Assembly: GCA_964614215.1 (NCBI GenBank)
Contig: CAZTKP010000002.1
Span: 1 to 48,327, forward strand
DNA from: CAZTKP01 sp964614215
Lineage (GTDB): Bacteria > UBP6 > UBA1177
DNA length: 48,327 nucleotides
Reading direction: 5' to 3'
The position numbers and the translations under genes are program-made. The notes below the pieces were generated by a model that was given only the letters and a program-made list of their open reading frames with translations, was not told where the DNA came from and searched no databases. Positions within the stretch are counted from its first letter, which is position 1. Each line of letters opens with the position of its first letter. Positions 41,460-48,202 of the stretch are shown piece after piece.

Positions 41460-42718
41460 AAATTCTCGCCATAAATCCTCCCGTTGAAGATTTCTCAGCC
41501 TATAATCTATGGGCCTGTCCGCTTGGTCTGTTCAGAGTTCTTGAACAATTTCAAAGAGATGGCCATGAAATTAAATATCTTGACCTGCTTGATGGTTCCG
41601 GCATAGGGGATGATCTTGCAGATCCGCCTAAACATCGAAAAGACGGTAGACATTCCTACTGGAAAAGAGTTATCGCAAAACCGTCAGAACTTAAACTTGT
41701 TCCCAGAAACTACTTTAGATTCGGAGCTGGCAGGGAAAAAGTTAAAGAACTGATAAGTAAAAGTGAGAAACCCGATAAAGTTTTAATATCCACTGGTATG
41801 ACTTACTGGTACAGGACTGTTCTTGAGGTTATTGACGCTGTAAAGGATATTTTTCCTGAGGCGGAAATAACAGTCGGCGGAATTTCAGCGACTTTGATTC
41901 CTCAAGTGTTTGAAAAGACAGGTGTAACTGTCCACAGAGGGAGCTTCCCTGTCGATGAGGATATAACGGGAACGGGGAGTGATCTTGTGAAGAGCCTCCG
42001 GTTCTTTCCTGCAAATCTCGTGGAGGGTTGTCCAAACAGATGTAATTACTGTTCAAGTTCTATTTTTTATCCGAAAATGCGTTTTGCGGATATAGAAAGG
42101 CAGGTGTCGGATCTTCATCAGTGGAGTAACGATACAGGGCTTAGCGATATTGCTTTCTATGATGATGCTTTACTGCTTGGAAATGGTCGCTATCTCAAGG
42201 TATTCTTAGATAAACTTGATTCGGAAGAGTTCAGCTTCCATACGCCTAACGGGCTCCATCTTCGTGAAGTTGATGAAGAACTGTGTGAGTATTTTGCCCG
42301 TTACAGGTTCGATCAGCTCCGATTCGGTTTCGAGACGGCTTTTTCAAGATACGACAACAAAACTGATCTTCCGCAGCTTAAAAAAGTGGTGAAAATGCTC
42401 TATGCGACCGGTTTCAGTAGCGACAGAATAGGTGTTTATCTGCTCTGTGCACTGCCGGGTCAGACTGTTGAAGAAGTTGATAAAACCATTGATATTGTTG
42501 CACAAATCGGCGCAAGACCTTATCTGAGCGAGCTTTCTCCAGTGCCGGGGACGTCAGTGTTCAACGAACATAAGCTTGAAAGTCTGCTGGATTTTGAGAA
42601 TGAGCCGCTTTATCAGAATAATTCACTTTCATCGTTCAGAAGTCCGGTGTTTACCGGTGAAGTTATGGAGAGACTTAAAATGAAGCTTAACGATATTTAC
42701 AGTACTCAGGATAAATGA
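41456..42718 (+). CDS. B12-binding-type radical SAM protein
   Basis: 420 residues. The N-terminal part (1-180) has the INPP start and Rossmann-like pattern of cobalamin-binding-type radical SAM enzymes (MKILAINPPVED, VLISTGMTY, ITVGGISATL). It lacks a DxHxxG cobalamin motif, so B12 itself may not bind. The radical SAM cluster motif CPNRCNYC gives C192, C196 and C199. LRFGFETA and the GVYLLCALPGQT segment are typical of the radical SAM core. Function unknown. It ends the salvage operon, coupled to cdd by a 4-base overlap. Confidence 0.88.
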   Translation: MKILAINPPVEDFSAYNLWACPLGLFRVLEQFQRDGHEIKYLDLLDGSGIGDDLADPPKHRKDGRHSYWKRVIAKPSELKLVPRNYFRFGAGREKVKELISKSEKPDKVLISTGMTYWYRTVLEVIDAVKDIFPEAEITVGGISATLIPQVFEKTGVTVHRGSFPVDEDITGTGSDLVKSLRFFPANLVEGCPNRCNYCSSSIFYPKMRFADIERQVSDLHQWSNDTGLSDIAFYDDALLLGNGRYLKVFLDKLDSEEFSFHTPNGLHLREVDEELCEYFARYRFDQLRFGFETAFSRYDNKTDLPQLKKVVKMLYATGFSSDRIGVYLLCALPGQTVEEVDKTIDIVAQIGARPYLSELSPVPGTSVFNEHKLESLLDFENEPLYQNNSLSSFRSPVFTGEVMERLKMKLNDIYSTQDK

Positions 42719-42775
42719 TTTATTTTTATCTTTTTTATGTTATTATTTCCGGGGAACGGTATCAGGAGATCGGCA

Positions 42776-43138
42776 ATGAGTGAAAACAAGGCTTTTTTTG
42801 ACGCAAACCTGCTCTTAGAAACAGCTGAGAATGATGGTGCCTGGGCTAGAGAGCTTCTGGAAATGTTTAGAAAAGATACGGCTGAGCGTATAGAAGCTGT
42901 CAGAAGTATTCTCAGAGAAAATGAACCTGACCCTGAAATGATAAGGATCCATTTCCATACAATAAAAAGTTCAGCGGGCACTGTCGGAGCTACAGCCTTG
43001 AAGGACATTGCTTTTGAACTTGAGCAGGCATCTATTAACAGAGATGTGGAGCTAATTAAGAAAACTATTCCAAAGTTTGAGGATATGACCCGAAAGAGCA
43101 TTGAAGAGTTTGAGAAAGCAGTTAAGAGAGCGTTTTGA
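42776..43138 (+). CDS. histidine phosphotransfer (HPt) protein
   Basis: 120 residues, one four-helix HPt domain. The phospho-histidine is H61 in FHTIKSSAGTVG (H-x-x-K-x-x-x-G pattern). ATG 42776 has AGGAG seven bases upstream; the frame is open from 42737. HPt proteins pass phosphate between receivers in a phosphorelay. No receiver is next to it, so its partners are elsewhere; the receiver-kinase at 5702 and the receiver at 37581 are candidates only by inference. It is coupled to the membrane gene downstream (overlap with a TTG start). Confidence 0.88.
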   Translation: MSENKAFFDANLLLETAENDGAWARELLEMFRKDTAERIEAVRSILRENEPDPEMIRIHFHTIKSSAGTVGATALKDIAFELEQASINRDVELIKKTIPKFEDMTRKSIEEFEKAVKRAF

Positions 43139-44097
43139 ATAAAAAAGTTAAAGCCGGCATAGCCTTTGCCGTTACAATAATTTTATTTGCCTATCTGTTT
43201 CATGATCTGGATTTTAAACTGTTTCTTGATTATCTGATAAAGGGCGATCAGAAACTGGTAGTTGCGGCTTCAGCACTCTATCTTTTTTCCTTTGTTATAA
43301 GGGGAATGAGGTGGAAAATACTTCTTGGGCATCTGGGAACTTTCAAATTAAGAGAGCTTTCTACGCTTACTATCGCGGGATATGCGGTCAACAACGTTCT
43401 TCCTGTCAGAATAGGGGAATTCACCAGGGCATGGCTTACAGGAAAGAGAAACAACGTCAGCAGGACTTCTGTTCTCGCTTCGATCTTTGTAGAGAGGATC
43501 TTTGACGGGCTTACGATAGCTCTCATTCTTTCCGTTACGCTCTTTTTCTATCCTTTCCCTCAAAGTGTGAAAACTCTGGCAACTCTTGCTTCAGCTTTTT
43601 TTGCGCTCCTCTTTCTTTTTATAATGTTCGGAACTTTTTCCGATATTCCTGTAAAAATAATAAAGTATTTTGAAAAGAGAAGTCCTAAAAAACTCAGTTT
43701 TGTGTTCGAGTTAGCCGATAAATTCCTTAAAGGTGCTGCTTCTTTAAAGTCAGGGAAACAAGTCATTATAGTGACTTTGCTCAGTGTCTTGACATGGACG
43801 GTTGAACTTGGTGTTTATATAATAATTTCAAAGGCTTTCAATGTCGACATCCCTGTCGTAGCCTATCTCTATATGCTCTGTGCTGCTAATCTGGGAATGC
43901 TTGCGGCACCGACTCCCGGAGGACTTGCAGTCTTTCAAGCCGCGATCGTTTATGCCTTAAGGTCTTTTTCAATTCTCTATGAAAAGAGGATGGCTGTAGC
44001 GATAGTTCTTCATATGGCACAGATCATTCCGGTAACAATTATCGGATTGCTCTGGCTGTATCTAAATCATATTTCGATTACAGAGGATGAAGAGTAA
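43135..44097 (+). CDS. lysylphosphatidylglycerol synthase TM-region / flippase-like membrane protein
   Basis: 320 residues, about 8 transmembrane segments, UPF0104/AglD-type family. Characteristic motif AGYAVNNVLPVRIGEFTRAW (about 82-101), then SIFVERIFDGL and the Gly/Pro-rich AAPTPGGLAVFQA. This family covers the membrane half of lysyl-PG synthases and stand-alone proteins linked to lipid or glycolipid transport. No C-terminal aminoacyltransferase domain is present. Start TTG at 43135 inside the HPt stop, AAGAGAG upstream. The stop codon TAA is the first part of a repeat element (44095-44198), so the element contributes the end of the gene. Confidence 0.88.
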   Translation: MNKKVKAGIAFAVTIILFAYLFHDLDFKLFLDYLIKGDQKLVVAASALYLFSFVIRGMRWKILLGHLGTFKLRELSTLTIAGYAVNNVLPVRIGEFTRAWLTGKRNNVSRTSVLASIFVERIFDGLTIALILSVTLFFYPFPQSVKTLATLASAFFALLFLFIMFGTFSDIPVKIIKYFEKRSPKKLSFVFELADKFLKGAASLKSGKQVIIVTLLSVLTWTVELGVYIIISKAFNVDIPVVAYLYMLCAANLGMLAAPTPGGLAVFQAAIVYALRSFSILYEKRMAVAIVLHMAQIIPVTIIGLLWLYLNHISITEDEE

Positions 44098-44198
44098 CTC
44101 ATCCCCCGACCCCTTCTCTTGTCCCAAAAGAAGGGGAGTTTAACCCTCTTTTTATAAAGAGAGGGTGGACAGAGCTTTGCGAATGGCCGGGTGAGTTA
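44095..44198. mobile_element. MITE-like palindromic element, TAACTC family
   Basis: 104 bases bounded by TAACTCATCCCCCGACC (44095-44111) and GGCCGGGTGAGTTA (44185-44198), imperfect inverted repeats of about 14 bases. Inside are an 8-bp stem, CCCCTTCT (44110-44117) with AGAAGGGG (44129-44136), and a weaker CCCTCT/AGAGGG hairpin. It has no coding capacity. The TAA of the preceding gene lies in its left end. Related TAACTC/hairpin units are at 1610, 46922 and 48122. Mobility is inference. Confidence 0.5.
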
Positions 44199-44236
44199 AA
44201 AGAAAGAAATTGTTGAATATATGGGATTTAGGGGAT

Positions 44237-45820
44237 TTAAGCTGTTTCAGTCTCAGTTTCTTCTGAAACATTATCTTCTTCAGGAACAAGTATCTTAAGG
44301 AAGAATTTTCCAAGTGCGATGAGTGCCACAGGTGTTATGAGAGCCGTTCCGCCGATCCAGACCCAGACCATTGTGTAATCATCAGCAGGTGGAAGATTTG
44401 ATGGTGTGTAGTACTTAATGAGAAGTCCTGACATTGGTCCTGCTATGAACTTTGCGGCAAACCAGGGAAGTAAGGAAAGAGCAATATATGTTCCTTCCTT
44501 TCCTTTGGGAGCTATCTCAGCTGTAAACTGCATGAGTCTCGGTGACCAGATCGCTTCACCAATTGTGAAAATGATTATAAAAATTATTAGCGGCCAGTAT
44601 TCAGGTGTAGGCGGATTAGTTGTAAGTGCTTCCGCGCTGTCTGCAAGCCCTAACCACTTGATAAATATTAGTTCTCCGAAAAGACTGTGAGTAAGTCCTT
44701 CGAAAACTTTTCCGGGAATTACAGCAATAAAACAGGAGAGAGATGACACAAGTGATCCTACGATAAGCATTCTGTAAGAGCTTGTTTTCTTTGTGAAATA
44801 TGCAATAAGCGGCACGATAAAAATGATGAGGAGAGGGTTGAGAACACCGTAAACGTTACCGATCTTCGCTCCTTCACCCAGAACACTGATACCGTATTTG
44901 GGGAAAGTGTATGCAAAGTGGTAGAAAACAAACCTTACGAATATTGTTAGAGAAAGCATTCCGATGTAAATCCAGAAGAGCTTTTCCACAATAACCTTCT
45001 TTATCATGTTGTATACATCTATTGCAGAATTTTTTACAGCTGCAAATCCGCTCCCCATGTCTTTTTTGGGAACCTCAGTAAGAGTTCCGTCATCCTGAAG
45101 TTCGATGTTTCCTTTAATAAAAACAGCAACAATTAAGCTGACAATGGTAAAGACAAATCCTATGATCATGAACATCTGGTATGTGGTAAAGTGAATTCCC
45201 AGAAGATCCATCCCCACATTTTCGTTCACTACTTTTCCTGCGGCGTCCTTGAGAGAAAAGAAATCTCTAACGCCGTCAAACATAAATCCGCCGAAAGCAA
45301 ATCCCAGGTTCATAAGAACGTAGAAAAGACCGAATCCCATTGCTGCAGTTTCTTTGGTCGTGAATCTTTTAATCGTTACTGAAATTAATGGTCCGACAAT
45401 GGCAAAGCCGATTGCCATTGGAATGAATCCAAGAATAAAGAGGAGCGTCGGGTTTGTGATAAAAGCCATGAAAAATCGGGATATCAGAATAAAGATGATA
45501 CTTATCATCAGAGTTTTCTTTACGCCTATAGTATCAACAACTGCACCTGTCACCATTCCGGTTACGGTCATAAAAACTGACCAGGCCATGATATATGTTC
45601 CGGCACCCAGGTCACTGACACCACAGTCAGCTGTGAGCCATAGAACAAGAGTCATGTTAATAGCGGCATAGGCGGTGTATTCGATAATGTTGTAAATAAA
45701 AAGAAGCCACATGTCGATCGGTGACTGTCTAAGACCTTTTGCATAACTCCAGATAATGCCTACCAGTGCAATAACCAGACCTACAATTAGAGCATAAAAT
45801 AAAACATCAACTGCCTGCAT
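44237..45820 (-). CDS. MFS transporter (12-14 TM; POT/oligopeptide-like)
   Basis: 527 residues from ATG at 45818-45820, which has GGAG seven bases upstream; an earlier ATG at 45832 lacks a ribosome binding site. The protein is very hydrophobic with about 12-14 membrane segments, a cytoplasmic loop near the middle (about 245-275, polar) and a long final loop-helix pair. VVDTIGVKKTLMIS matches the loop 2-3 signature of major facilitator proteins, and VLMNLGFAFGGFMFD is also typical. Substrate not predictable; peptide/nitrate-type MFS proteins and unknown Myxococcota MFS are the closest in shape. Monocistronic under the promoter at 45860-45888. Confidence 0.85.
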   Translation of the reverse strand: MQAVDVLFYALIVGLVIALVGIIWSYAKGLRQSPIDMWLLFIYNIIEYTAYAAINMTLVLWLTADCGVSDLGAGTYIMAWSVFMTVTGMVTGAVVDTIGVKKTLMISIIFILISRFFMAFITNPTLLFILGFIPMAIGFAIVGPLISVTIKRFTTKETAAMGFGLFYVLMNLGFAFGGFMFDGVRDFFSLKDAAGKVVNENVGMDLLGIHFTTYQMFMIIGFVFTIVSLIVAVFIKGNIELQDDGTLTEVPKKDMGSGFAAVKNSAIDVYNMIKKVIVEKLFWIYIGMLSLTIFVRFVFYHFAYTFPKYGISVLGEGAKIGNVYGVLNPLLIIFIVPLIAYFTKKTSSYRMLIVGSLVSSLSCFIAVIPGKVFEGLTHSLFGELIFIKWLGLADSAEALTTNPPTPEYWPLIIFIIIFTIGEAIWSPRLMQFTAEIAPKGKEGTYIALSLLPWFAAKFIAGPMSGLLIKYYTPSNLPPADDYTMVWVWIGGTALITPVALIALGKFFLKILVPEEDNVSEETETETA

Positions 45821-45859
45821 GAATTTCTCCATTATGGTTTAAACAATTAAAGACTGAGC

Positions 45860-45888
45860 AAATTATCATTCACGTGGAATTATGTCAA
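45860..45888 (-). promoter_or_regulatory. promoter of the MFS transporter gene
   Basis: Minus strand: TTGACA (45883-45888), 17-base spacer, TAATTT (45860-45865). The leader is about 33 bases. It contains an imperfect palindrome, ATTCACGTGGAAT (45869-45881), that may be an operator. Confidence 0.72.
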
Positions 45889-45897
45889 TGAAAAAGA

Positions 45898-46509
45898 CTA
45901 GTGAATAGAGTTGGAAACGGCTTTCCCCAGAGCCTGAATATTCTTAACTGTATTGCCGACTCTTTTCTGGAAAGAATTATAGATCACAAGTGCGGGAATG
46001 GCGATCACGATCCCGGCGACTGTTGTGATAAGAGCGTTTGAAATTCCTCCCATTGCTGCTTTTGCGTCAGGTCTTGCAGCAAGTGCAAGATCTGAGAATG
46101 ACTGCATAAGTCCGAGAACCGTTCCAAGAAGTCCGAGGAAGGGTGCGTTTGAACCGACGGTTGCAAAGTAAAGGAAGAACTTTTCCCATTTTCTGCGTGT
46201 AATGTCGACCTTTGCAGTTATTGAAGAAAAGAACTTTTCAGAAGTTTCAGCTTTTTTATCCTGAACTGCTTCAAGAACTATCTGAGCCTCAACGCTTTTA
46301 TCTCCTGAAAGAATTCTTATCGTGTCTTCTTTGTTTTGGGATTTATTTATTGAGCTGATAAGCGATTCAATGTCTTTTGTGAAGAACTTTCTGAAGAACA
46401 TCTTTCTTTCAACGTAGAAAGCTATCACAAAAAAACTGGCAAAAAACAACAAGATAAGAATTATCTGTGATCCGAGATCAGCTAAATAGGCGAGTTGTGA
46501 ACTTATCAT
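45898..46509 (-). CDS. ExbB/TolQ/MotA-family proton channel protein
   Basis: 203 residues, three transmembrane segments (about 10-30, 117-140, 155-180). The family pattern NAPFLGLLGTVLGLMQSF and ALITTVAGIVIAIPALVIYN marks segments 2 and 3 of ExbB/TolQ, which form the proton-driven motor with an ExbD/TolR partner and deliver force to TonB or TolA. No exbD or tonB gene is in the window, so the motor partner must be encoded elsewhere or be unusual. The start overlaps the stop of the cytochrome b5-like gene by four bases (ATGA). Both are transcribed from the repeat-borne promoter at 46884-46911. Confidence 0.9.
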   Translation of the reverse strand: MISSQLAYLADLGSQIILILLFFASFFVIAFYVERKMFFRKFFTKDIESLISSINKSQNKEDTIRILSGDKSVEAQIVLEAVQDKKAETSEKFFSSITAKVDITRRKWEKFFLYFATVGSNAPFLGLLGTVLGLMQSFSDLALAARPDAKAAMGGISNALITTVAGIVIAIPALVIYNSFQKRVGNTVKNIQALGKAVSNSIH

Positions 46510-46844
46510 TTTTTGAGTTTTCCTACTATCGGTTTATCTTTTAGAACTTTCGGTCCGTGCCAGATCTTATCAAGTTCAGCAGTATAATCGATTCCTGCTT
46601 TCTTTCCCTTTTTGTGTTCACCGTTCTTCCATGACGGAACTTTAGAAAAATCATAGACAACACCCTTGTATGCAACGTAGGCGGGTTGACCGTTCTTTCC
46701 ATTGAACTTTGCAAGCTCTTCGACAGTGAAAGTCTTGTCAGGAATGGTTCTTGTCTCTTTGTACGGAGTTGAAGCGCATGCTATAAAAATTACTGCGACA
46801 ACGATAAAACTGAAAACTGCGCCGGCTATTATTCTCTTTTTCAT
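46506..46844 (-). CDS. cytochrome b5-like heme/steroid-binding domain lipoprotein
   Basis: 112 residues. Signal with lipobox FIAC (C23) followed by a cytochrome b5-like domain (38-112). The COG4892-type heme-binding domain pattern is well kept: FTVEELAKFNGKNG, AYVAYKGVVYDFS, W72-x-x-G-x-H77, GxDYT (84-88), W-H96-G and PIVGKL at the end. H77 and H96 are the likely axial heme ligands. It is therefore a predicted heme-carrying lipoprotein outside the cytoplasm. GGGAGG precedes the ATG. It is the first gene of a two-gene operon with ExbB, an unusual pair. Confidence 0.82.
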   Translation of the reverse strand: MKKRIIAGAVFSFIVVAVIFIACASTPYKETRTIPDKTFTVEELAKFNGKNGQPAYVAYKGVVYDFSKVPSWKNGEHKKGKKAGIDYTAELDKIWHGPKVLKDKPIVGKLKK

Positions 46845-46882
46845 TTATCCCTCCCATGAATATCATAATTAAAAGAGCAGTT

Positions 46883-46959
46883 GATTATATTAGGTGAGTT
46901 GAAAATATCAAATTTATAGAATAACTCCCTCACTCCCTCTTTCAAAAAGAGGGAAGTTG
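46883..46959. repeat. 77-bp direct repeat, copy 1, carrying an outward promoter and hairpin
   Basis: Matches 48084-48160 with three mismatches over 77 bases. The left part contains the minus-strand promoter (46884-46911). The right part is the TAACTC hairpin unit with CCCTCTTT (46935-46942)/AAAGAGGG (46946-46953). It sits between divergent genes. Confidence 0.8.
46884..46911 (-). promoter_or_regulatory. repeat-borne promoter of the cytochrome b5-like/ExbB operon
   Basis: Minus strand: TTGATA (46906-46911), 16-base spacer, TATAAT (46884-46889), leader about 33 bases. The same elements occur in copy 2 of the repeat. Confidence 0.65.
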
Positions 46960-47025
46960 CACATTGAAAAGTTAGAGGTTACAGTGAAGGCAGTTTCAAT
47001 ATTGTTTTTTTGACTGGAGGGATTC

Positions 47026-47571
47026 ATGGACGCAATAAAAATGATCGAGGAAAGACGCAGTGTGCGCAAGTTTAAGGACGAAATTGTTGACAGAAAATTG
47101 ATGAAAGAGATCGTAAACATCAGTCGCTGGGCACCATCCTGGGCGAACTTTCAGGTTGCAAGATATACATTTGTTGATGACAGGGAAACTATTAAAAAGA
47201 TCGCAACTGACGGAGTTAAAGGTTTCGTCTACAATGCGAAGGTGCTTCAAAATGCTCCGGGAGTTCTAGTTCTCAGCTTTGTGAAAGGAAAAAGCGGAAA
47301 TCTCACTAAATACAACATTGAAACATCTGGAACTAACACCTGGGAGATCTTTGATGCTGGAATTGCCTGCCAGACCTTCTGTTTAGCAGCTCACGCCAAA
47401 GGAGTCGGGACTGTCATCTTCGGAGTCATTGATAACGATTCTATTGGAAAGATAGTGAATCTTCCGGAAGAAGAAACTGTCGCAGCTCTCATTGTTTATG
47501 GTTATGAAGACGGTGAAAATGCTGAGCCGACACCGAGAAAGGATGCTGATGAAATTATGAGATTTGTTTAA
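47026..47571 (+). CDS. nitroreductase-family flavoprotein
   Basis: 181 residues. ERRSVRKFK (about 8-16) binds the FMN phosphate; WAPSWANFQ is the usual flavin loop; the C-terminal part follows the NfnB/NfsB-like pattern with GVGTVIFG and EETVAALIVYGY. It reduces quinones, nitro compounds or similar with NAD(P)H and FMN. GGAGG precedes the ATG. It lies between the two repeat copies and converges on the HepT-like gene (11 bases apart). The true substrate in the cell is unknown. Confidence 0.92.
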   Translation: MDAIKMIEERRSVRKFKDEIVDRKLMKEIVNISRWAPSWANFQVARYTFVDDRETIKKIATDGVKGFVYNAKVLQNAPGVLVLSFVKGKSGNLTKYNIETSGTNTWEIFDAGIACQTFCLAAHAKGVGTVIFGVIDNDSIGKIVNLPEEETVAALIVYGYEDGENAEPTPRKDADEIMRFV

Positions 47572-47582
47572 CGGGTTGATAT

Positions 47583-48050
47583 CTACTTTTCTGAGAATGA
47601 TTTTAAGTTCTTAAGAGTCTTTTCCATGATAAGAAAGCTTTCAAAAGCGAGTTTAAGACCTTTTATTGTTTCCTGTTTGTTGTCAGGATACTCATGAGTG
47701 AGGATGTTTCTTATTTTTCTAAATTCCATCCACTTATCTGCACTTTCAATCAGTTCAAGTTTTTCAAGACGGTCAAGAACATCTACAAATGACATGTTGT
47801 CCCTATATTCTCCAATGCTTTCCAGAATACGTTTGAAAAGTGTGTCACCCATGTAATAACTTAATTTTATGAATCTGAAAACGAAAGCATCTAAAGTTAT
47901 CATCTTTTCTTTGTCTGAAAAAATGCTTGAATCTATTGTCCATTGTCTTATTTGACTATATGAATAATTTGCACGTTTCAGGTGTATATATGAAGTCTCA
48001 AAAGCAGTCTTAAGTAATTGATTCGTTTCATGTATTTTGTTTTTTGTCAT
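47583..48050 (-). CDS. HepT-like (HEPN-domain) protein
   Basis: 155 residues, all helical. The HEPN active motif RNILTH (114-119, R-x4-H) is present in FRKIRNILTHEY, and YYMGDTLFKRIL (65-76) matches HepT-like proteins. These are usually the toxin (or substrate-binding) half of MNT/HEPN toxin-antitoxin pairs, with a minimal nucleotidyltransferase gene adjacent. No such partner is next to it: downstream is the convergent nitroreductase, upstream only the repeat. So it is an orphan here, unless the partner acts in trans. Promoter in the repeat at 48085-48112, leader about 28 bases. Start ATG with GAGG upstream. Confidence 0.75.
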   Translation of the reverse strand: MTKNKIHETNQLLKTAFETSYIHLKRANYSYSQIRQWTIDSSIFSDKEKMITLDAFVFRFIKLSYYMGDTLFKRILESIGEYRDNMSFVDVLDRLEKLELIESADKWMEFRKIRNILTHEYPDNKQETIKGLKLAFESFLIMEKTLKNLKSFSEK

Positions 48051-48083
48051 AGCTTAACCTCAAGCGTGTTTAGAAACCATAAA

Positions 48084-48160
48084 GATTATATTGTGTGAGT
48101 TGAAAATATCAAATTTATAGAATAACTCCCTCGCTCCCTCTTTCAAAAAGAGGGAAGTTG
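48084..48160. repeat. 77-bp direct repeat, copy 2, carrying an outward promoter and hairpin
   Basis: Second copy of the 46883-46959 repeat. Differences: two bases near the -10 spacer and one in the C-rich part. Includes the minus-strand promoter (48085-48112) and the same CCCTCTTT/AAAGAGGG hairpin. Confidence 0.8.
48085..48112 (-). promoter_or_regulatory. repeat-borne promoter of the HepT-like gene
   Basis: Minus strand: TTGATA (48107-48112), 16-base spacer, TATAAT (48085-48090), identical hexamers to copy 1. Confidence 0.65.
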
Positions 48161-48169
48161 ATACATGCT

Positions 48170-48192
48170 CCCTCTCTTTTTGAAAGAGAGGG
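48170..48192. repeat. perfect 10-bp hairpin next to repeat copy 2
   Basis: CCCTCTCTTT (48170-48179) pairs with AAAGAGAGGG (48183-48192) around a 3-base loop. It follows the stop of the clipped ferredoxin gene in transcription direction but has no T-run, so terminator function is doubtful. Confidence 0.5.
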
Positions 48193-48202
48193 TTGGGGAG
48201 AG

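Noticed and set aside
46883..48160. Composite transposon flanked by the two repeats
   Set aside because: No transposase, terminal inverted repeats or target duplication are seen. The repeats are explained better as promoter/hairpin units.
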